NCBI RefSeq assembly: GCF_011078175.1
Contig: NZ_JAALCJ010000006.1
Location: forward strand, 1-64,000
DNA: 64,000 nucleotides
Source: Enterobacter cloacae
GTDB taxonomy: Bacteria > Pseudomonadota > Gammaproteobacteria > Enterobacterales > Enterobacteriaceae
Reading direction: 5' to 3'
The notes under the pieces were generated by a model, which saw only the letters and a list, made by a program, of their open reading frames with translations, had not been told where the DNA came from and ran no database searches. Position numbers and translations under genes: made by a program. Positions 47,040 through 56,465 of this stretch are shown here, one piece after another. Within the stretch, counting starts at the first letter, position 1. Every line of letters begins with the position of its first letter.

Positions 47040-47168
47040 CGCGACGATCCGCTCAACATTCCAGATTGCTAAAAGAAAAACTGACAGGCCAGCACGTGAA
47101 ACTGCTGGCCTTTCTGACAACAGGTCGGCTCAGCCGATGTGAAAATAAAAAGATCGTGGAGAACAACA

Positions 47169-48341
47169 ATGAGCGCAAATGCGGAGAACACCCCCCCGCA
47201 GCAACCGGTCAACAAAAAGGGCAAACGTAAGAGCGCCCTTATTCTGCTGACCTTGCTCTTTATTATTATTGCCGTGGCATATGGGATCTATTGGTTTTTA
47301 GTCTTGCGTCATGTTGAAGAGACAGACGATGCATACGTGGCAGGGAATCAGGTTCAAATCATGGCCCAGGTGTCAGGCAGCGTGACGAAAGTCTGGGCTG
47401 ATAACACCGACTTTGTGAAAAAAGGCGACGTGCTGGTCACGCTCGACCCGACCGACGCCCAACAGGCGTTTGAAAAAGCACAGACGGCGCTAGCCTCCAG
47501 CGTTCGCCAGACCCGCCAGCTGATGATCAACAGCAAGCAGCTTCAGGCCAATATCGACGTGCAGAAAACGGCCCTGGCGCAGGCGCAGAGCGACCTCAAT
47601 CGTCGTGTTCCTCTCGGCACCGCCAACCTGATTGGTCGTGAAGAGTTGCAGCACGCCCGCGACGCGGTGGCCAGCGCACAGGCGCAGCTGGACGTGGCGA
47701 TCCAACAGTACAACGCCAACCAGGCGATGGTGTTGGGCACCTCTCTGGAAAACCAGCCAGCGGTGAAACAGGCGGCGACCGAAGTGCGTAACGCATGGCT
47801 TGCCCTGCAACGTACCAAAATCGTCAGCCCGATGACCGGCTACGTTTCCCGTCGTTCCGTACAGCCAGGGGCGCAGATTAGCACTACCACGCCGCTGATG
47901 GCGGTCGTTCCGGCGAACAATCTGTGGGTTGACGCCAACTTCAAAGAGACCCAGCTGGCGCATATGCGTATCGGCCAGACCGCGACCGTGGTCAGCGATA
48001 TTTACGGCGATGACGTCAAGTACACCGGGAAAGTGGTCGGTCTGGACATGGGGACCGGCAGCGCGTTCAGCCTGCTGCCTGCGCAGAACGCCACCGGCAA
48101 CTGGATCAAAGTGGTACAGCGCTTGCCTGTGCGTATCGAGCTGGATCCGAAGCAGCTGGCGGACCATCCGCTGCGAATTGGCCTTTCCACGCTGGTGACG
48201 GTCGATACCGCCAACCGCGACGGTCAGATCCTCGCAAGCCAGGTGCGCAGTACGCCAGCTTATGAAAGTAACGCCCGTGAAATTAGCCTCGATCCGGTCA
48301 ATAAGCTGATCGATGACATCGTGAAGGCAAACGCCGGTTAA
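47169..48341 (+). CDS. emrA: EmrA, membrane-fusion subunit of EmrAB-TolC pump
   Basis: The 390-residue protein equals E. coli EmrA in length when started at ATG 47169 (GGAGAA 6 bases upstream). It has a short cytoplasmic N-terminus (NKKGKRKSAL), one transmembrane helix (LILLTLLFIIIAVAYGIYWFL), lipoyl-like halves, a long periplasmic coiled coil (about 95-205) and a beta-barrel region (SRRSVQPGAQISTTTPLMAVVP). It links EmrB to TolC for export of hydrophobic drugs and uncouplers. Confidence 0.95.
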   Translation: MSANAENTPPQQPVNKKGKRKSALILLTLLFIIIAVAYGIYWFLVLRHVEETDDAYVAGNQVQIMAQVSGSVTKVWADNTDFVKKGDVLVTLDPTDAQQAFEKAQTALASSVRQTRQLMINSKQLQANIDVQKTALAQAQSDLNRRVPLGTANLIGREELQHARDAVASAQAQLDVAIQQYNANQAMVLGTSLENQPAVKQAATEVRNAWLALQRTKIVSPMTGYVSRRSVQPGAQISTTTPLMAVVPANNLWVDANFKETQLAHMRIGQTATVVSDIYGDDVKYTGKVVGLDMGTGSAFSLLPAQNATGNWIKVVQRLPVRIELDPKQLADHPLRIGLSTLVTVDTANRDGQILASQVRSTPAYESNAREISLDPVNKLIDDIVKANAG

Positions 48342-48357
48342 GCCGAAGGTGAGCGTT

Positions 48358-49905
48358 ATGCAACAGCAAAAGCCGCAAAAACCGCTGGAGGGGGCGCAGC
48401 TGGTCATTATGACCATTGCGCTGTCGCTGGCGACATTCATGCAGGTGCTGGACTCCACCATCGCAAACGTGGCGATCCCTACGATCGCCGGGAACCTTGG
48501 CTCATCGCTAAGTCAGGGGACCTGGGTCATTACCTCGTTCGGGGTGGCGAACGCCATCTCCATTCCCATCACCGGCTGGCTGGCGAAGCGCGTCGGTGAA
48601 GTGAAGCTGTTCCTCTGGTCGACGATCCTGTTCGTGCTGGCCTCCTGGGCCTGCGGCATGTCCAGCAGCCTGACGATGCTGATTTTCTTCCGCGTCATCC
48701 AGGGGATTGTCGCCGGGCCGTTGATTCCGCTGTCGCAGAGTTTGCTGCTGAACAACTATCCCCCCGCCAAGCGCTCCATCGCGCTCGCGCTGTGGTCGAT
48801 GACGGTGATCGTCGCTCCGATTTGCGGACCCATCCTCGGCGGCTATATCAGCGATAACTATCACTGGGGCTGGATCTTCTTCATCAACGTGCCCATCGGT
48901 GCGCTGGTGGTGCTGATGACGCTACAGTCTCTGCGCGGTCGCGAAACGCGGACCGAACAGCGGCGGATCGACGGCATCGGACTGGCGCTGCTGGTTGTCG
49001 GCATCGGCAGCCTGCAAATCATGCTCGACCGCGGCAAAGAGCTGGACTGGTTCGCCTCTACGGAAATCATCGTGCTGACGGTGGTGGCCGTGGTTGCCAT
49101 CAGCTTCCTGATTGTCTGGGAGCTGACGGACGATAATCCGATAGTCGACCTCTCGCTATTTAAATCGCGAAACTTCACCATCGGCTGCCTGTGTATCAGC
49201 CTCGCCTACATGCTCTACTTCGGCGCGATTGTTCTGCTGCCGCAGCTGTTGCAGGAGGTGTACGGCTATACCGCAACCTGGGCGGGGCTGGCCTCCGCGC
49301 CGGTGGGGTTAATTCCGGTTCTGCTGTCGCCGATTATTGGCCGTTTCGCCCATAAGCTCGACATGCGCAGGCTGGTGACGTTCAGCTTCATCATGTACGC
49401 CGTGTGCTTCTACTGGCGCGCGTATACGTTCGAACCGGGAATGGACTTTGGCGCCTCCGCGTGGCCGCAGTTTATTCAGGGCTTCGCCGTGGCGTGCTTC
49501 TTTATGCCGCTGACCACCATTACGCTTTCCGGCTTGCCGCCTGAGCGGATGGCGGCGGCATCGAGCCTGTCGAACTTTACCCGTACGCTGGCGGGCTCCA
49601 TCGGGACGTCAATCACCACTACGCTGTGGACCAACCGGGAATCAATGCATCATGCCCAGCTAACCGAAGCGGTGAACCCGTTCAACCCTAACGCTCAGCA
49701 GATGTATAGCCAGCTGGAGGGGATGGGGATGACGGAGCAGCAGGCGTCCGGCTGGCTTGCCCAGCAAATCACCAACCAGGGGCTGATTATCTCGGCAAAC
49801 GAGATTTTCTGGATATCGGCGGGGATCTTTATCGTCCTGCTGGGGCTGGTGTGGTTTGCCAAACCACCGTTTGGGGCCGGTAGCGGGGGCGGTGGGGCGC
49901 ACTAG
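48358..49905 (+). CDS. emrB: EmrB, DHA2-family drug:H+ antiporter
   Basis: The 515-residue inner membrane protein has 14 predicted helices. ATG 48358 (AAGGTGA 8 bases upstream) gives MQQQKPQKPLEGAQL, close to E. coli EmrB (512 residues). Motif D1 LDSTIANVAIPTIAG, motif A WLAKRVGEVKLF, motif C-like APICGPILGGYI and the glycine-rich tail GAGSGGGGAH are present. It expels nalidixic acid, CCCP and similar compounds together with EmrA and TolC. Confidence 0.96.
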   Translation: MQQQKPQKPLEGAQLVIMTIALSLATFMQVLDSTIANVAIPTIAGNLGSSLSQGTWVITSFGVANAISIPITGWLAKRVGEVKLFLWSTILFVLASWACGMSSSLTMLIFFRVIQGIVAGPLIPLSQSLLLNNYPPAKRSIALALWSMTVIVAPICGPILGGYISDNYHWGWIFFINVPIGALVVLMTLQSLRGRETRTEQRRIDGIGLALLVVGIGSLQIMLDRGKELDWFASTEIIVLTVVAVVAISFLIVWELTDDNPIVDLSLFKSRNFTIGCLCISLAYMLYFGAIVLLPQLLQEVYGYTATWAGLASAPVGLIPVLLSPIIGRFAHKLDMRRLVTFSFIMYAVCFYWRAYTFEPGMDFGASAWPQFIQGFAVACFFMPLTTITLSGLPPERMAAASSLSNFTRTLAGSIGTSITTTLWTNRESMHHAQLTEAVNPFNPNAQQMYSQLEGMGMTEQQASGWLAQQITNQGLIISANEIFWISAGIFIVLLGLVWFAKPPFGAGSGGGGAH

Positions 49906-49918
49906 ATCTGTGCACGGG

Positions 49919-49950
49919 TTGCCCGGTAAGGCGTAGCCGCCACCGGGCAA
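49919..49950. repeat. REP palindrome after emrB
   Basis: TTGCCCGGT...ACCGGGCAA, 9-bp arms around GTAGCCGCC-type loop sequence: a REP element 13 bases after the emrB stop. Confidence 0.85.
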
Positions 49951-50052
49951 CAATCGCCACCCTTGTCCGAAACGCGACAGCAATTGTCAGTTCCGATAAA
50001 GCAGCGCACCTGAAATCGATTCACGATAGTGAAAAGACAACAGGAGCGCACC

Positions 50053-51708
50053 ATGCTGAACACACCCGCCGATAAATACCAGCCTTACCCCACCCTTTCG
50101 TTGCCCGACCGCCGCTGGCCGGAGCAGATTATCACCCGCGCCCCGCGCTGGCTCTCGACAGACTTACGCGACGGTAACCAGGCGCTGGCCGAGCCGATGG
50201 ACAGCGCGCGCAAGCTGCAATTCTGGGATCTGCTGCTGAACTGCGGGTTTAAAGAAATAGAAGTCGCCTTCCCGTCCGCCTCGCAGACGGACTTTAATTT
50301 TGTGCGTCAGCTGATTGAGGAGAATCGCGTCCCGGATGACGTCACCATTCAGGTATTAACGCAGGCGAGGGAGGATCTCATCCATCGCACCTTCGAATCA
50401 CTTCGCGGCGCGAAGCAGGCCACCGTTCACCTGTATAACGCTACCGCCCCGCTGTTCCGCCGTCTGGTATTCGGCATGGAGAAAGCGCAAATCGTCGCGC
50501 TGGCGACGCGCGCGACGCGCCTGATTCGTCAGCGGTGTGAAGAGAACCCTGACACCCGCTGGCAGTACGAGTACTCCCCGGAAACCTTCTGCTTTACCGA
50601 ACCGGAGTTCGCGCTGGAGATTTGTGAAGCCGTGGCGGAGATCTGGCAGCCGTGCGACGAACGGCCTATGGTGATCAACTTACCTGCCACCGTCGAAGTG
50701 AGCACGCCGAACGTCTATGCCGATCAGATCGAGTATTTCTGCCGCCACTTCAGCCGTCGCAGCGACGTCTGCATCAGCGTGCATCCGCATAACGACCGCG
50801 GTACCGGCGTCGCCAGCGCGGAGCTGGCCGTCATGGCGGGCGCAGACCGCGTGGAGGGCTGCCTGTTTGGTAACGGTGAGCGTACGGGCAACGTCTGCCT
50901 GGTAACGCTGGCAATGAACCTCTACAGCCAGGGCATTAGCCCGAATCTGGATTTCAGCGATATGAATCGGGTGGTTGAAACGGTAGAGATCTGCAATCAG
51001 CTGCCCGTCCATCCACGCCATCCGTGGGCCGGTCGGCTGGCCTACACCGCCTTCTCCGGCTCGCACCAGGATGCCATCAAGAAAGGTTTCGATGCCCGTA
51101 AGCCTGGCGAACGCTGGGAGATGCCCTACCTGCCCGTCGACCCGCAGGATATTGGCTGTACCTATGAAGCGGTGATCCGCGTGAACAGCCAGTCAGGAAA
51201 AAGCGGAAGCGCCTGGCTTATTGAGCAAAACCACGGCCTGAAATTGCCTCGCGCCCTGCAACAGGATTTTAGCCAGCACGTGCAGCAGGAAACGGATAAC
51301 CATGGAAAAGAGATGACGCAGAATGCGCTCTGGCAGCTGTTCCGCGCCCGCTACGGCCTGGTGGCTAGCCCGGCGTTTGCGCTGCAATCGTACCGCAGCG
51401 ACAGCCAGCATGACGGCCAGCTGCGGCTGACGGCAAGCGTCGCCATGCAAGGGGGCACTCGCCAGCTGGAGGGCCAGGGAAACGGTCTGCTCTCCGCCGC
51501 CGCGCACGGCTTAAGCCGCTGGATCAACGCGCCGTTTGTGATTAAGGATTATCACGAGCATACGTTAGGCGAACGCAGCGACAGCCGCTCGGTGGCCTAT
51601 ATCCGCTGCCTGTTCCAGGACGGGACCAGCCGCTGGGGCGTGGGCATTGACAGCGACGTGGCGCGCGCGTCGATTCAGGCGCTTTTTAACGCGGTCAGTT
51701 GTTCTTAA
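50053..51708 (+). CDS. LeuA type 2 (2-isopropylmalate synthase-like), additional copy
   Basis: The 551-residue protein starts at ATG 50053, 7-8 bases after AGGAG. It has the catalytic TIM barrel with STDLRDGNQALAEPMD, a metal-binding HPHNDRGTGVASAELAV, GCLFGNGERTGNVCLVTLA, and a C-terminal LeuA dimer/regulatory domain (about 420-545). This is the long actinobacterial/fungal form, unlike the shorter leuA of the enterobacterial leuABCD operon. The reaction would be acetyl-CoA plus a 2-oxo acid to a 2-alkylmalate; the true 2-oxo acid is not known. It is inserted between emrB and luxS and is convergent with an AraC gene. Confidence 0.88.
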   Translation: MLNTPADKYQPYPTLSLPDRRWPEQIITRAPRWLSTDLRDGNQALAEPMDSARKLQFWDLLLNCGFKEIEVAFPSASQTDFNFVRQLIEENRVPDDVTIQVLTQAREDLIHRTFESLRGAKQATVHLYNATAPLFRRLVFGMEKAQIVALATRATRLIRQRCEENPDTRWQYEYSPETFCFTEPEFALEICEAVAEIWQPCDERPMVINLPATVEVSTPNVYADQIEYFCRHFSRRSDVCISVHPHNDRGTGVASAELAVMAGADRVEGCLFGNGERTGNVCLVTLAMNLYSQGISPNLDFSDMNRVVETVEICNQLPVHPRHPWAGRLAYTAFSGSHQDAIKKGFDARKPGERWEMPYLPVDPQDIGCTYEAVIRVNSQSGKSGSAWLIEQNHGLKLPRALQQDFSQHVQQETDNHGKEMTQNALWQLFRARYGLVASPAFALQSYRSDSQHDGQLRLTASVAMQGGTRQLEGQGNGLLSAAAHGLSRWINAPFVIKDYHEHTLGERSDSRSVAYIRCLFQDGTSRWGVGIDSDVARASIQALFNAVSCS

Positions 51709-52459
51709 AATATTCGCTGGGCGTGACGCCCATTACCCGGCGAAACATTGCCGTAAAGGCGCTGTGGCTGTCATAACCCAGATCCAGCGCCACGCGTAAT
51801 ACCGGCTGGCCCTGTGCCAGCCGCACTAAGGCCTCCAGCAGTCGCGCCCTTCTCACCCATTCGCCGTAGCTCAGGCCTGTCTGCTGCTGGAAATGGCGGT
51901 TCAGCGTGCGTTCGCTCATTCCCATAATGCCCGCGGCCTGCGCGCTGCTCCAGCTTTCTTCCGGGATCTCGCGAATCTGCCGACAAAGATGGCGCAGCGC
52001 TTCGCTTTCCGGCTCGGGCAGGTGAAACGGCAGTACCTGCATAAGGCGAATTTCATCGAGGATCAGCTCATAGACACGTTCATCGCGGCTTCCGGGTGCG
52101 TAAGATGCAGGAAGCGTAAGGGATGTGAGGATCAACTCGCGCAGCAGAGGAGAGATCTGCACTATCTGGCAGGTCGCCGGGAGATCGGCGCGCGCCAGCG
52201 GATCGATAAACAGCGTGCGGGCAGCAACGCTGCCAGTCATGCGCAGGGCGTGCTGCGTACCCGCAGGTAGCCAGACGCCGCGACCGGGTGGCACCACCCA
52301 GCAGCCGGATGCGGTATCCACCCGCACGACACCGGTAAGGATGTGCAGAAGCTGCGCGCAGTCGTGCTGATGCCACGGCTCGCTGTCGCCATGAACATAA
52401 TCATGCGAAAACGGCACAAGCGGGCGATGGGTAAAGGAGAAGGTGGTGGTTATCGTCAT
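51695..52459 (-). CDS. AraC-family transcriptional regulator
   Basis: This 254-residue regulator has an N-terminal cupin-like sensor (HDYVHGDSEPWHQHDCAQLLHILTGVVRVDT, VVPPGRGVWLPAGTQHAL) and a C-terminal double HTH (AQAAGIMGMSERTLNRHFQQQTGLSYGEWVRRARL and VALDLGYDSHSAFTAMFRRVMGVTPSEYF). It overlaps the LeuA-like gene tail to tail by 14 bases. The start ATG 52459 has only a weak ribosome site, and a REP element lies directly upstream. Its target is unclear. Confidence 0.88.
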   Translation of the reverse strand: MTITTTFSFTHRPLVPFSHDYVHGDSEPWHQHDCAQLLHILTGVVRVDTASGCWVVPPGRGVWLPAGTQHALRMTGSVAARTLFIDPLARADLPATCQIVQISPLLRELILTSLTLPASYAPGSRDERVYELILDEIRLMQVLPFHLPEPESEALRHLCRQIREIPEESWSSAQAAGIMGMSERTLNRHFQQQTGLSYGEWVRRARLLEALVRLAQGQPVLRVALDLGYDSHSAFTAMFRRVMGVTPSEYFKNN

Positions 52460-52468
52460 CAGGATCGT

Positions 52469-52498
52469 AGGCCCGGTCAGCGAAGCGCCACCGGGCAT
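52469..52498. repeat. REP palindrome between luxS and araC-type gene
   Basis: GTAGGCCCGGT...ACCGGGCA, a REP-type element between the luxS stop and the AraC-family start, 9 bases before that start. Confidence 0.75.
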
Positions 52499-52512
52499 CC
52501 ACAGGCACGGTA

Positions 52513-53028
52513 CTAAATGTGCAGTTCCTGAAGTTTTTCTTTTGGCAGGGCCAGCTCGTCGTTGCTGTTTACGCGAACATCACGCTCGATGATGTGACGT
52601 GCGATGTCCTGCGCTTCTTCCAGAGAGTGCATCTGGTAAGTGCCGCACTGGTAAACGTTCAGCTCTGGGATCTGATTCTGCTCTTTCACCTTCAGCACGT
52701 CTTCCATGGCCGCTTTCCACGCGTCTGCAACGCGTTTCTCTTCCGGCTGACCGATCAGGCTCATGTAGAAACCGGTACGGCAACCCATCGGGGAGATATC
52801 GATGATCTCAACGCCGTTGCCGTTCAGGTGGTCGCGCATGAATCCGGCGAACAGGTGTTCCAGCGTGTGAATACCTTTCTCTGGCATCACTTCTTTGTTC
52901 GGCACGCAGAAGCGCAGGTCGAAAACGGTGATCGTGTCGCCGTGCGGCGTGTTCATGGTCTTCGCCACGCGGACTGCTGGTGCTTCCATACGGGTATGGT
53001 CGACAGTAAAGCTATCTAATAACGGCAT
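52513..53028 (-). CDS. luxS: LuxS, S-ribosylhomocysteine lyase
   Basis: The 171-residue enzyme cleaves S-ribosylhomocysteine to homocysteine and the AI-2 precursor DPD. It has the metal site [10 protein letters not shown] with a further Cys in the GTYQMHS-adjacent region, FDLRFCVPN and [20 protein letters not shown] lies 4-5 bases before ATG. It is divergent from the MicA RNA, whose first bases pair with its leader region as in E. coli. Confidence 0.97.
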   Translation of the reverse strand: MPLLDSFTVDHTRMEAPAVRVAKTMNTPHGDTITVFDLRFCVPNKEVMPEKGIHTLEHLFAGFMRDHLNGNGVEIIDISPMGCRTGFYMSLIGQPEEKRVADAWKAAMEDVLKVKEQNQIPELNVYQCGTYQMHSLEEAQDIARHIIERDVRVNSNDELALPKEKLQELHI

Positions 53029-53064
53029 ACGTCACCTCCGATAGTGATTTTTTTAAAAATAAAC

Positions 53065-53092
53065 TGAACTCTTCTAAAGAATGCGCGTCTGA
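53065..53092 (+). promoter_or_regulatory. SigmaE promoter of micA
   Basis: TGAACTC, a 15-bp spacer and GTCTGA fit the sigmaE pattern (GGAACTT...GTCTAA) and end 6 bases before the MicA 5' end. E. coli micA is sigmaE-driven. Confidence 0.78.
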
Positions 53093-53098
53093 ATATAT

Positions 53099-53172
53099 GA
53101 AAGACGCGCATTTGTTATCATCATCCCTGAATTCAGAGATGTATATTTTGGCCACAGCGATGTGGCCTTTTT
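53099..53172 (+). ncRNA. micA: MicA small RNA
   Basis: The sequence GAAAGACGCGCATTTGTTAT... through CATCATCCCTGAATTCAGAGATG is the same as E. coli MicA, then a slightly different terminator stem GGCCACA-GCGA-TGTGGCC (53150-53167) followed by TTTTT. MicA is an Hfq-dependent envelope-stress RNA that blocks ompA translation with its 5' end. It occupies its standard place between luxS and gshA, on the strand opposite both. Confidence 0.95.
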
Positions 53173-53180
53173 CTTTTGGT

Positions 53181-54725
53181 TCAGGCCTGCTTTGCCAGAA
53201 ACGCCTCAAACGACTCCGTATCCGCCGCTTCGACCTCTTTCTGACGCGCAACGGACGCATCCCGTTCTGCTTCAAAGTCCGCTTCGCTCAGGATCTCTAA
53301 TGGTTCCTGTATCAGCATCTCACGGTACGCTGCTGAAAGTGAACGCCCTGTGCCACCGATTCCCTGCTCAATCATAGAACGCAGAATACGAGCTGAGAAT
53401 GTCAGTTCCGGGTTATCAAAGCTTTCAACCAGTTCATCGCAGACCTTCTGGTAAGCTTCGCCGCCGTAGACGCTATCCAGCGTCTGGGCAACGCGCTTCA
53501 GATCGTGGAACAGATCTTTCCCCACTTTAGCCAGCGGGAACTGGGCCGTTTCACAGCCAATACCTAACGTCAGGCCCGGCTTGCGCCCTTCCAGAATCAC
53601 GCGATTCCAGTTGGTACGGGTACAGAGCAGTTCGTCGGAGCTCATTTCCGGCGCATCCGCCAGTACGCACCAGACCATAAACAGGTCGAGGAAGCGAACC
53701 TGCTGCTCATCAACGCCAATCGGTGAGAACGGGTTGATATCCAGCGAACGCACTTCAATATATTCGATCCCGCCGCGCTGTAGCGCATCCGACGGCGTTT
53801 CACCGCTGCGCGTCACGCGCTTCGGACGAATCGGTGCATACAGTTCATTTTCAATCTGCAACACGTTGCTGTTAATTTGCAGGCGTTTACCGTCTTTTTC
53901 GAGGCCGATTTTTTCGTACTCTTCCGACGGGGTCTTTATCGCCCGCTTCAAGCCTGCCACATACTCATGCAGATCGTTAAACGTAATTCCAAGATTGCTT
54001 TGCGATTTATTGGTATAGCCAAGGTCGCTCAGGCGCAGGGAGGTCGCGTACGGCAGGTAATACATGCCACACTCGGTCTTCTCGAACGGCAGCGTGGTCG
54101 GTTTCCCTTGCAGGAAAGATGAACAGATGGCCGGCGACGCGCCGAACAGATACGGAATTACCCAGCCAAAACGGTAGTAATTGCGGATCAGGCGGAAGTA
54201 GCCCGCGGAGATTGCTTCTTTATCCGTTTCACCGCATTTCGCCTGCCAGAACGCCATCGGCAAAGAGAAATTGTAGTGCACACCCGAGATCGTCTGCATC
54301 AATGCGCCGTAGCGATTTTTCAGGCCTTCGCGGTACAGCGTTTTCAGCCGACCGATATTCGAGGTACCGTACTGCGCCAGCTCGATATCCTGCCCCTGCT
54401 CGATATAGCACGGCATGCTGAGCGGCCACATACGCTCATCGCCGAGGTTACGGGCGGTGAAGCGATGCACATCGCGCATGATCGTCAGCATATGATCAAT
54501 ATCACCGTCTACTGGCGTGATGAACTCCAGCAGCGCTTCGGCGAAATCGGTTGTGATCCATTTATGTGTCAGCGCCGAGCCTAACGTCTTCGGGTGCCCC
54601 GTTGTCGCTAAGCTACCATCCGCATTTACGCGCAGCGTTTCGCGTTCAAGCCCACGCTGAATCCCCTTCAGTGCCTGAGGGTGATTTTCCAGCCAGGCCA
54701 ACGCCTGTGATACGTCCGGGATCAA
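53181..54725 (-). CDS. gshA: GshA, glutamate-cysteine ligase
   Basis: The 514-residue enzyme joins L-glutamate and L-cysteine in the first step of glutathione synthesis. It begins [33 protein letters not shown] and shows [45 protein letters not shown] and [17 protein letters not shown]. The start codon is TTG at 54725 behind a very strong GGGAGG site, as known for gshA. It is convergent with MicA. Proton-gradient or membrane segments are absent; it is cytoplasmic. Confidence 0.96.
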   Translation of the reverse strand: MIPDVSQALAWLENHPQALKGIQRGLERETLRVNADGSLATTGHPKTLGSALTHKWITTDFAEALLEFITPVDGDIDHMLTIMRDVHRFTARNLGDERMWPLSMPCYIEQGQDIELAQYGTSNIGRLKTLYREGLKNRYGALMQTISGVHYNFSLPMAFWQAKCGETDKEAISAGYFRLIRNYYRFGWVIPYLFGASPAICSSFLQGKPTTLPFEKTECGMYYLPYATSLRLSDLGYTNKSQSNLGITFNDLHEYVAGLKRAIKTPSEEYEKIGLEKDGKRLQINSNVLQIENELYAPIRPKRVTRSGETPSDALQRGGIEYIEVRSLDINPFSPIGVDEQQVRFLDLFMVWCVLADAPEMSSDELLCTRTNWNRVILEGRKPGLTLGIGCETAQFPLAKVGKDLFHDLKRVAQTLDSVYGGEAYQKVCDELVESFDNPELTFSARILRSMIEQGIGGTGRSLSAAYREMLIQEPLEILSEADFEAERDASVARQKEVEAADTESFEAFLAKQA

Positions 54726-54808
54726 TTTGACCTCCCGCCTGTCAAAAAATTGTCACTCAGCATAATTGTAATGGTTGACGATTGAAGGTCGCGAATTCAT
54801 TCCACCAA

Positions 54809-55237
54809 TTAGTGCCACCACGTCATACCCTGTAGTGTTACCCATGCCAGTAAAACATAGCGTAACGCCTTGCCAAGGCACAAAAAAAAGAGCACCGGTC
54901 CCCAGGAGATGCGCATCCATCCCGCCAGCAGACACAGTAAATCGCCTATTACAGGCATCCAGCTTAATAACAGCGTGGCAGCGCCATAGCGTTTTAGCCA
55001 GCCCACTGCCTTTTCCTGCCAGCGAGATTTTTCGCGTAGCGGAAAGAAACGTCCAAGAATAACGTTAGTCAGCCCTCCAAGGCTATTACCCATTGTTGCT
55101 ATTAAGACCAGCAACCAGGGCTGACTCACGCCGGACAACAGCATCGCCACCAGCACCACTTCCGAATTCCCCGGTAAGAGGGTGGAGCTTAAAAAACTGC
55201 TGGCGAATAATGAAGTGAGTGACAGCGCGTCACTCAC
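54809..55237 (-). CDS. yqaA: YqaA, DedA/SNARE-associated membrane protein
   Basis: The 142-residue inner membrane protein has about four hydrophobic segments and the DedA-family region LLVLIATMGNSLGGLTNVILGRFFP. Length and place (between yqaB and gshA) match E. coli YqaA. Function unknown, probably lipid- or membrane-related. Its start overlaps the yqaB stop (ATGA). Confidence 0.93.
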   Translation of the reverse strand: MSDALSLTSLFASSFLSSTLLPGNSEVVLVAMLLSGVSQPWLLVLIATMGNSLGGLTNVILGRFFPLREKSRWQEKAVGWLKRYGAATLLLSWMPVIGDLLCLLAGWMRISWGPVLFFLCLGKALRYVLLAWVTLQGMTWWH

Positions 55238-55800
55238 AGTAAGCGAACGTCCACCGCTGCCATTCCGGCATCACGCGCGGCCTGAATGCCAAAATCAGCA
55301 TCTTCAAACACCACGCATTTTGCAGGTGGAACACCCATTAATTCTGCACAGAGCAGGAAGGTATCCGGTGCGGGTTTGTGATGTTTAACATGATCGGCAG
55401 CAACGACGGCAGAAAAATAGTGGCGCAGGCCAAGGTGGTTGAGTAGCGCTTCAGCAATCGCGCTCTCGCTGCCCGTACCGACAGACATAGGACGACGCCC
55501 GTGCCACGCTTTGACGACGTCAATGAGTGGTAAAGGCTGCACGGTGTCTAATAGTATGGCTTTTACCGCGTCGGTTTTTTCACGCGCGAGCTGATGCGGG
55601 TCGAGATCGGCCTGATTCAGCTCAATCACGGCCTGTGCGATACGCCAGGTGGGCGATCCGTTGAGGGCAATCATCGCCTGCAAATCGAAACGCATGCCGT
55701 AACGGTCCAGGACGTCGGTCCAGGCCTGACGATGCGTGGGTTCGGTATCCAGGAGGGTGCCGTCCATGTCGAAGATCAAACCGTCATACTGTGCGTACAT
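55234..55800 (-). CDS. yqaB: YqaB, HAD-family fructose-1-phosphatase
   Basis: The 188-residue HAD hydrolase has the nucleophile motif IFDMDGTLLDTEPTH, motif II SVGTGSESAIAE, the lysine in HHKPAPDTFLLCAE and motif IV FEDADFGIQAARDAGM. It equals E. coli YqaB, which removes phosphate from fructose-1-phosphate and similar sugars. It is translationally coupled to yqaA. Confidence 0.95.
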   Translation of the reverse strand: MYAQYDGLIFDMDGTLLDTEPTHRQAWTDVLDRYGMRFDLQAMIALNGSPTWRIAQAVIELNQADLDPHQLAREKTDAVKAILLDTVQPLPLIDVVKAWHGRRPMSVGTGSESAIAEALLNHLGLRHYFSAVVAADHVKHHKPAPDTFLLCAELMGVPPAKCVVFEDADFGIQAARDAGMAAVDVRLL

Positions 55801-55917
55801 CGTGCTCTCGCTAAACGATTAACAAAGCATTACTTTATCGTAAAAGGGGATTTTTGTCGCTGACAGAGAGTGTGATTGCTGACGGAACGTCGAAGGAATA
55901 AACAAAGAAGGAGAAGA

Positions 55918-56049
55918 TGGTGCATCCGGGAGGATTACTCGGCTGCGCCTCGCCCTTCGGGCCGTTGCTAAAGCAACGTTATCCTCCCTGGTGCTTGCAA
56001 TTGACTCGCAGACCTTGAAACAACAGCATCGCTGTTATCTCGGAGAATA
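55918..56049 (-). repeat. 132-bp tRNA-derived module, copy 1
   Basis: It starts (right-to-left transcription ends) with 19 bases identical to the tRNA-Arg 3' end, TGGTGCATCCGGGAGGATT, then unrelated structured sequence (GGGAGGAT / ATCCTCCC arms and CCCTTCGGG loop). It is almost identical to the module at 56192-56323 and directly follows a tRNA-Arg in the transcript. The layout resembles the tyrT repeats of E. coli. Confidence 0.88.
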
Positions 56050-56126
56050 TGGTGCATCCGGGAGGATTCGAACCTCCGACCGCTCGGTTCGTAGCCGAGT
56101 ACTCTATCCAGCTGAGCTACGGATGC
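56050..56126 (-). tRNA. tRNA-Arg(ACG), copy 1
   Basis: The 77-nt gene on the minus strand starts GCATCCGTAGCTCAGC and includes the encoded CCA. Anticodon loop CTACGAA gives ACG; T-loop GGTTCGAAT present. Identical to the argV/Y/Z/Q tRNAs of E. coli. Last tRNA of the transcript. Confidence 0.97.
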
Positions 56127-56191
56127 ATCGGGATTTACTACTGTACTGCTTAATATTCATATCACTTCGAAAGCAATATGAAGTAATAAGA
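56127..56191 (-). repeat. 65-bp tRNA spacer, copy 1
   Basis: A 65-bp AT-rich spacer following a tRNA 5' end; nearly identical to the one at 56401-56465 (two or so differences). One flank is a real tRNA, the other is the truncated tRNA end of module 2. Confidence 0.85.
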
Positions 56192-56323
56192 TGGTGCATC
56201 CGGGAGGATTACTCGGCTGCGCCTCGCCCTTCGGGCCGTTGCTAAAGCAACGTTATCCTCCCTGGTGCTTGCGATTAACTCGCAGACCTTGAAACAACAG
56301 CATCGCTGTTATCTCGGAGAATA
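56192..56323 (-). repeat. 132-bp tRNA-derived module, copy 2
   Basis: Same as 55918-56049 apart from two bases. Its 19-base tRNA-like end abuts the 65-bp spacer exactly as a complete tRNA 3' end does at 56466, so the module sits where the rest of a tRNA gene would be. Confidence 0.88.
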
Positions 56324-56400
56324 TGGTGCATCCGGGAGGATTCGAACCTCCGACCGCTCGGTTCGTAGCCGAGTACTCTATCCAGCTGAGCTACGGATGC
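56324..56400 (-). tRNA. tRNA-Arg(ACG), copy 2
   Basis: 77-nt gene identical to copy 1, anticodon ACG, CCA encoded. Flanked by the 65-bp spacer upstream in the transcript and the 132-bp module downstream. Confidence 0.97.
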
Positions 56401-56465
56401 ATCGGGATTTACTACTGTACTGCTCGATATTCATATCACTTCGAAAGCAATATGAAGTAATAAGA
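56401..56465 (-). repeat. 65-bp tRNA spacer, copy 2
   Basis: Second copy of the AT-rich spacer between tRNA-Arg copies 2 and 3. Confidence 0.85.

Noticed and set aside
55918-56049. A possible CRISPR array or fourth and fifth tRNA-Arg in the tRNA region
   Set aside because: The repeats are only two 132-bp units with tRNA ends and no short regular repeat-spacer pattern; the tRNA-like parts stop after 19 bases, so they cannot fold into tRNAs.
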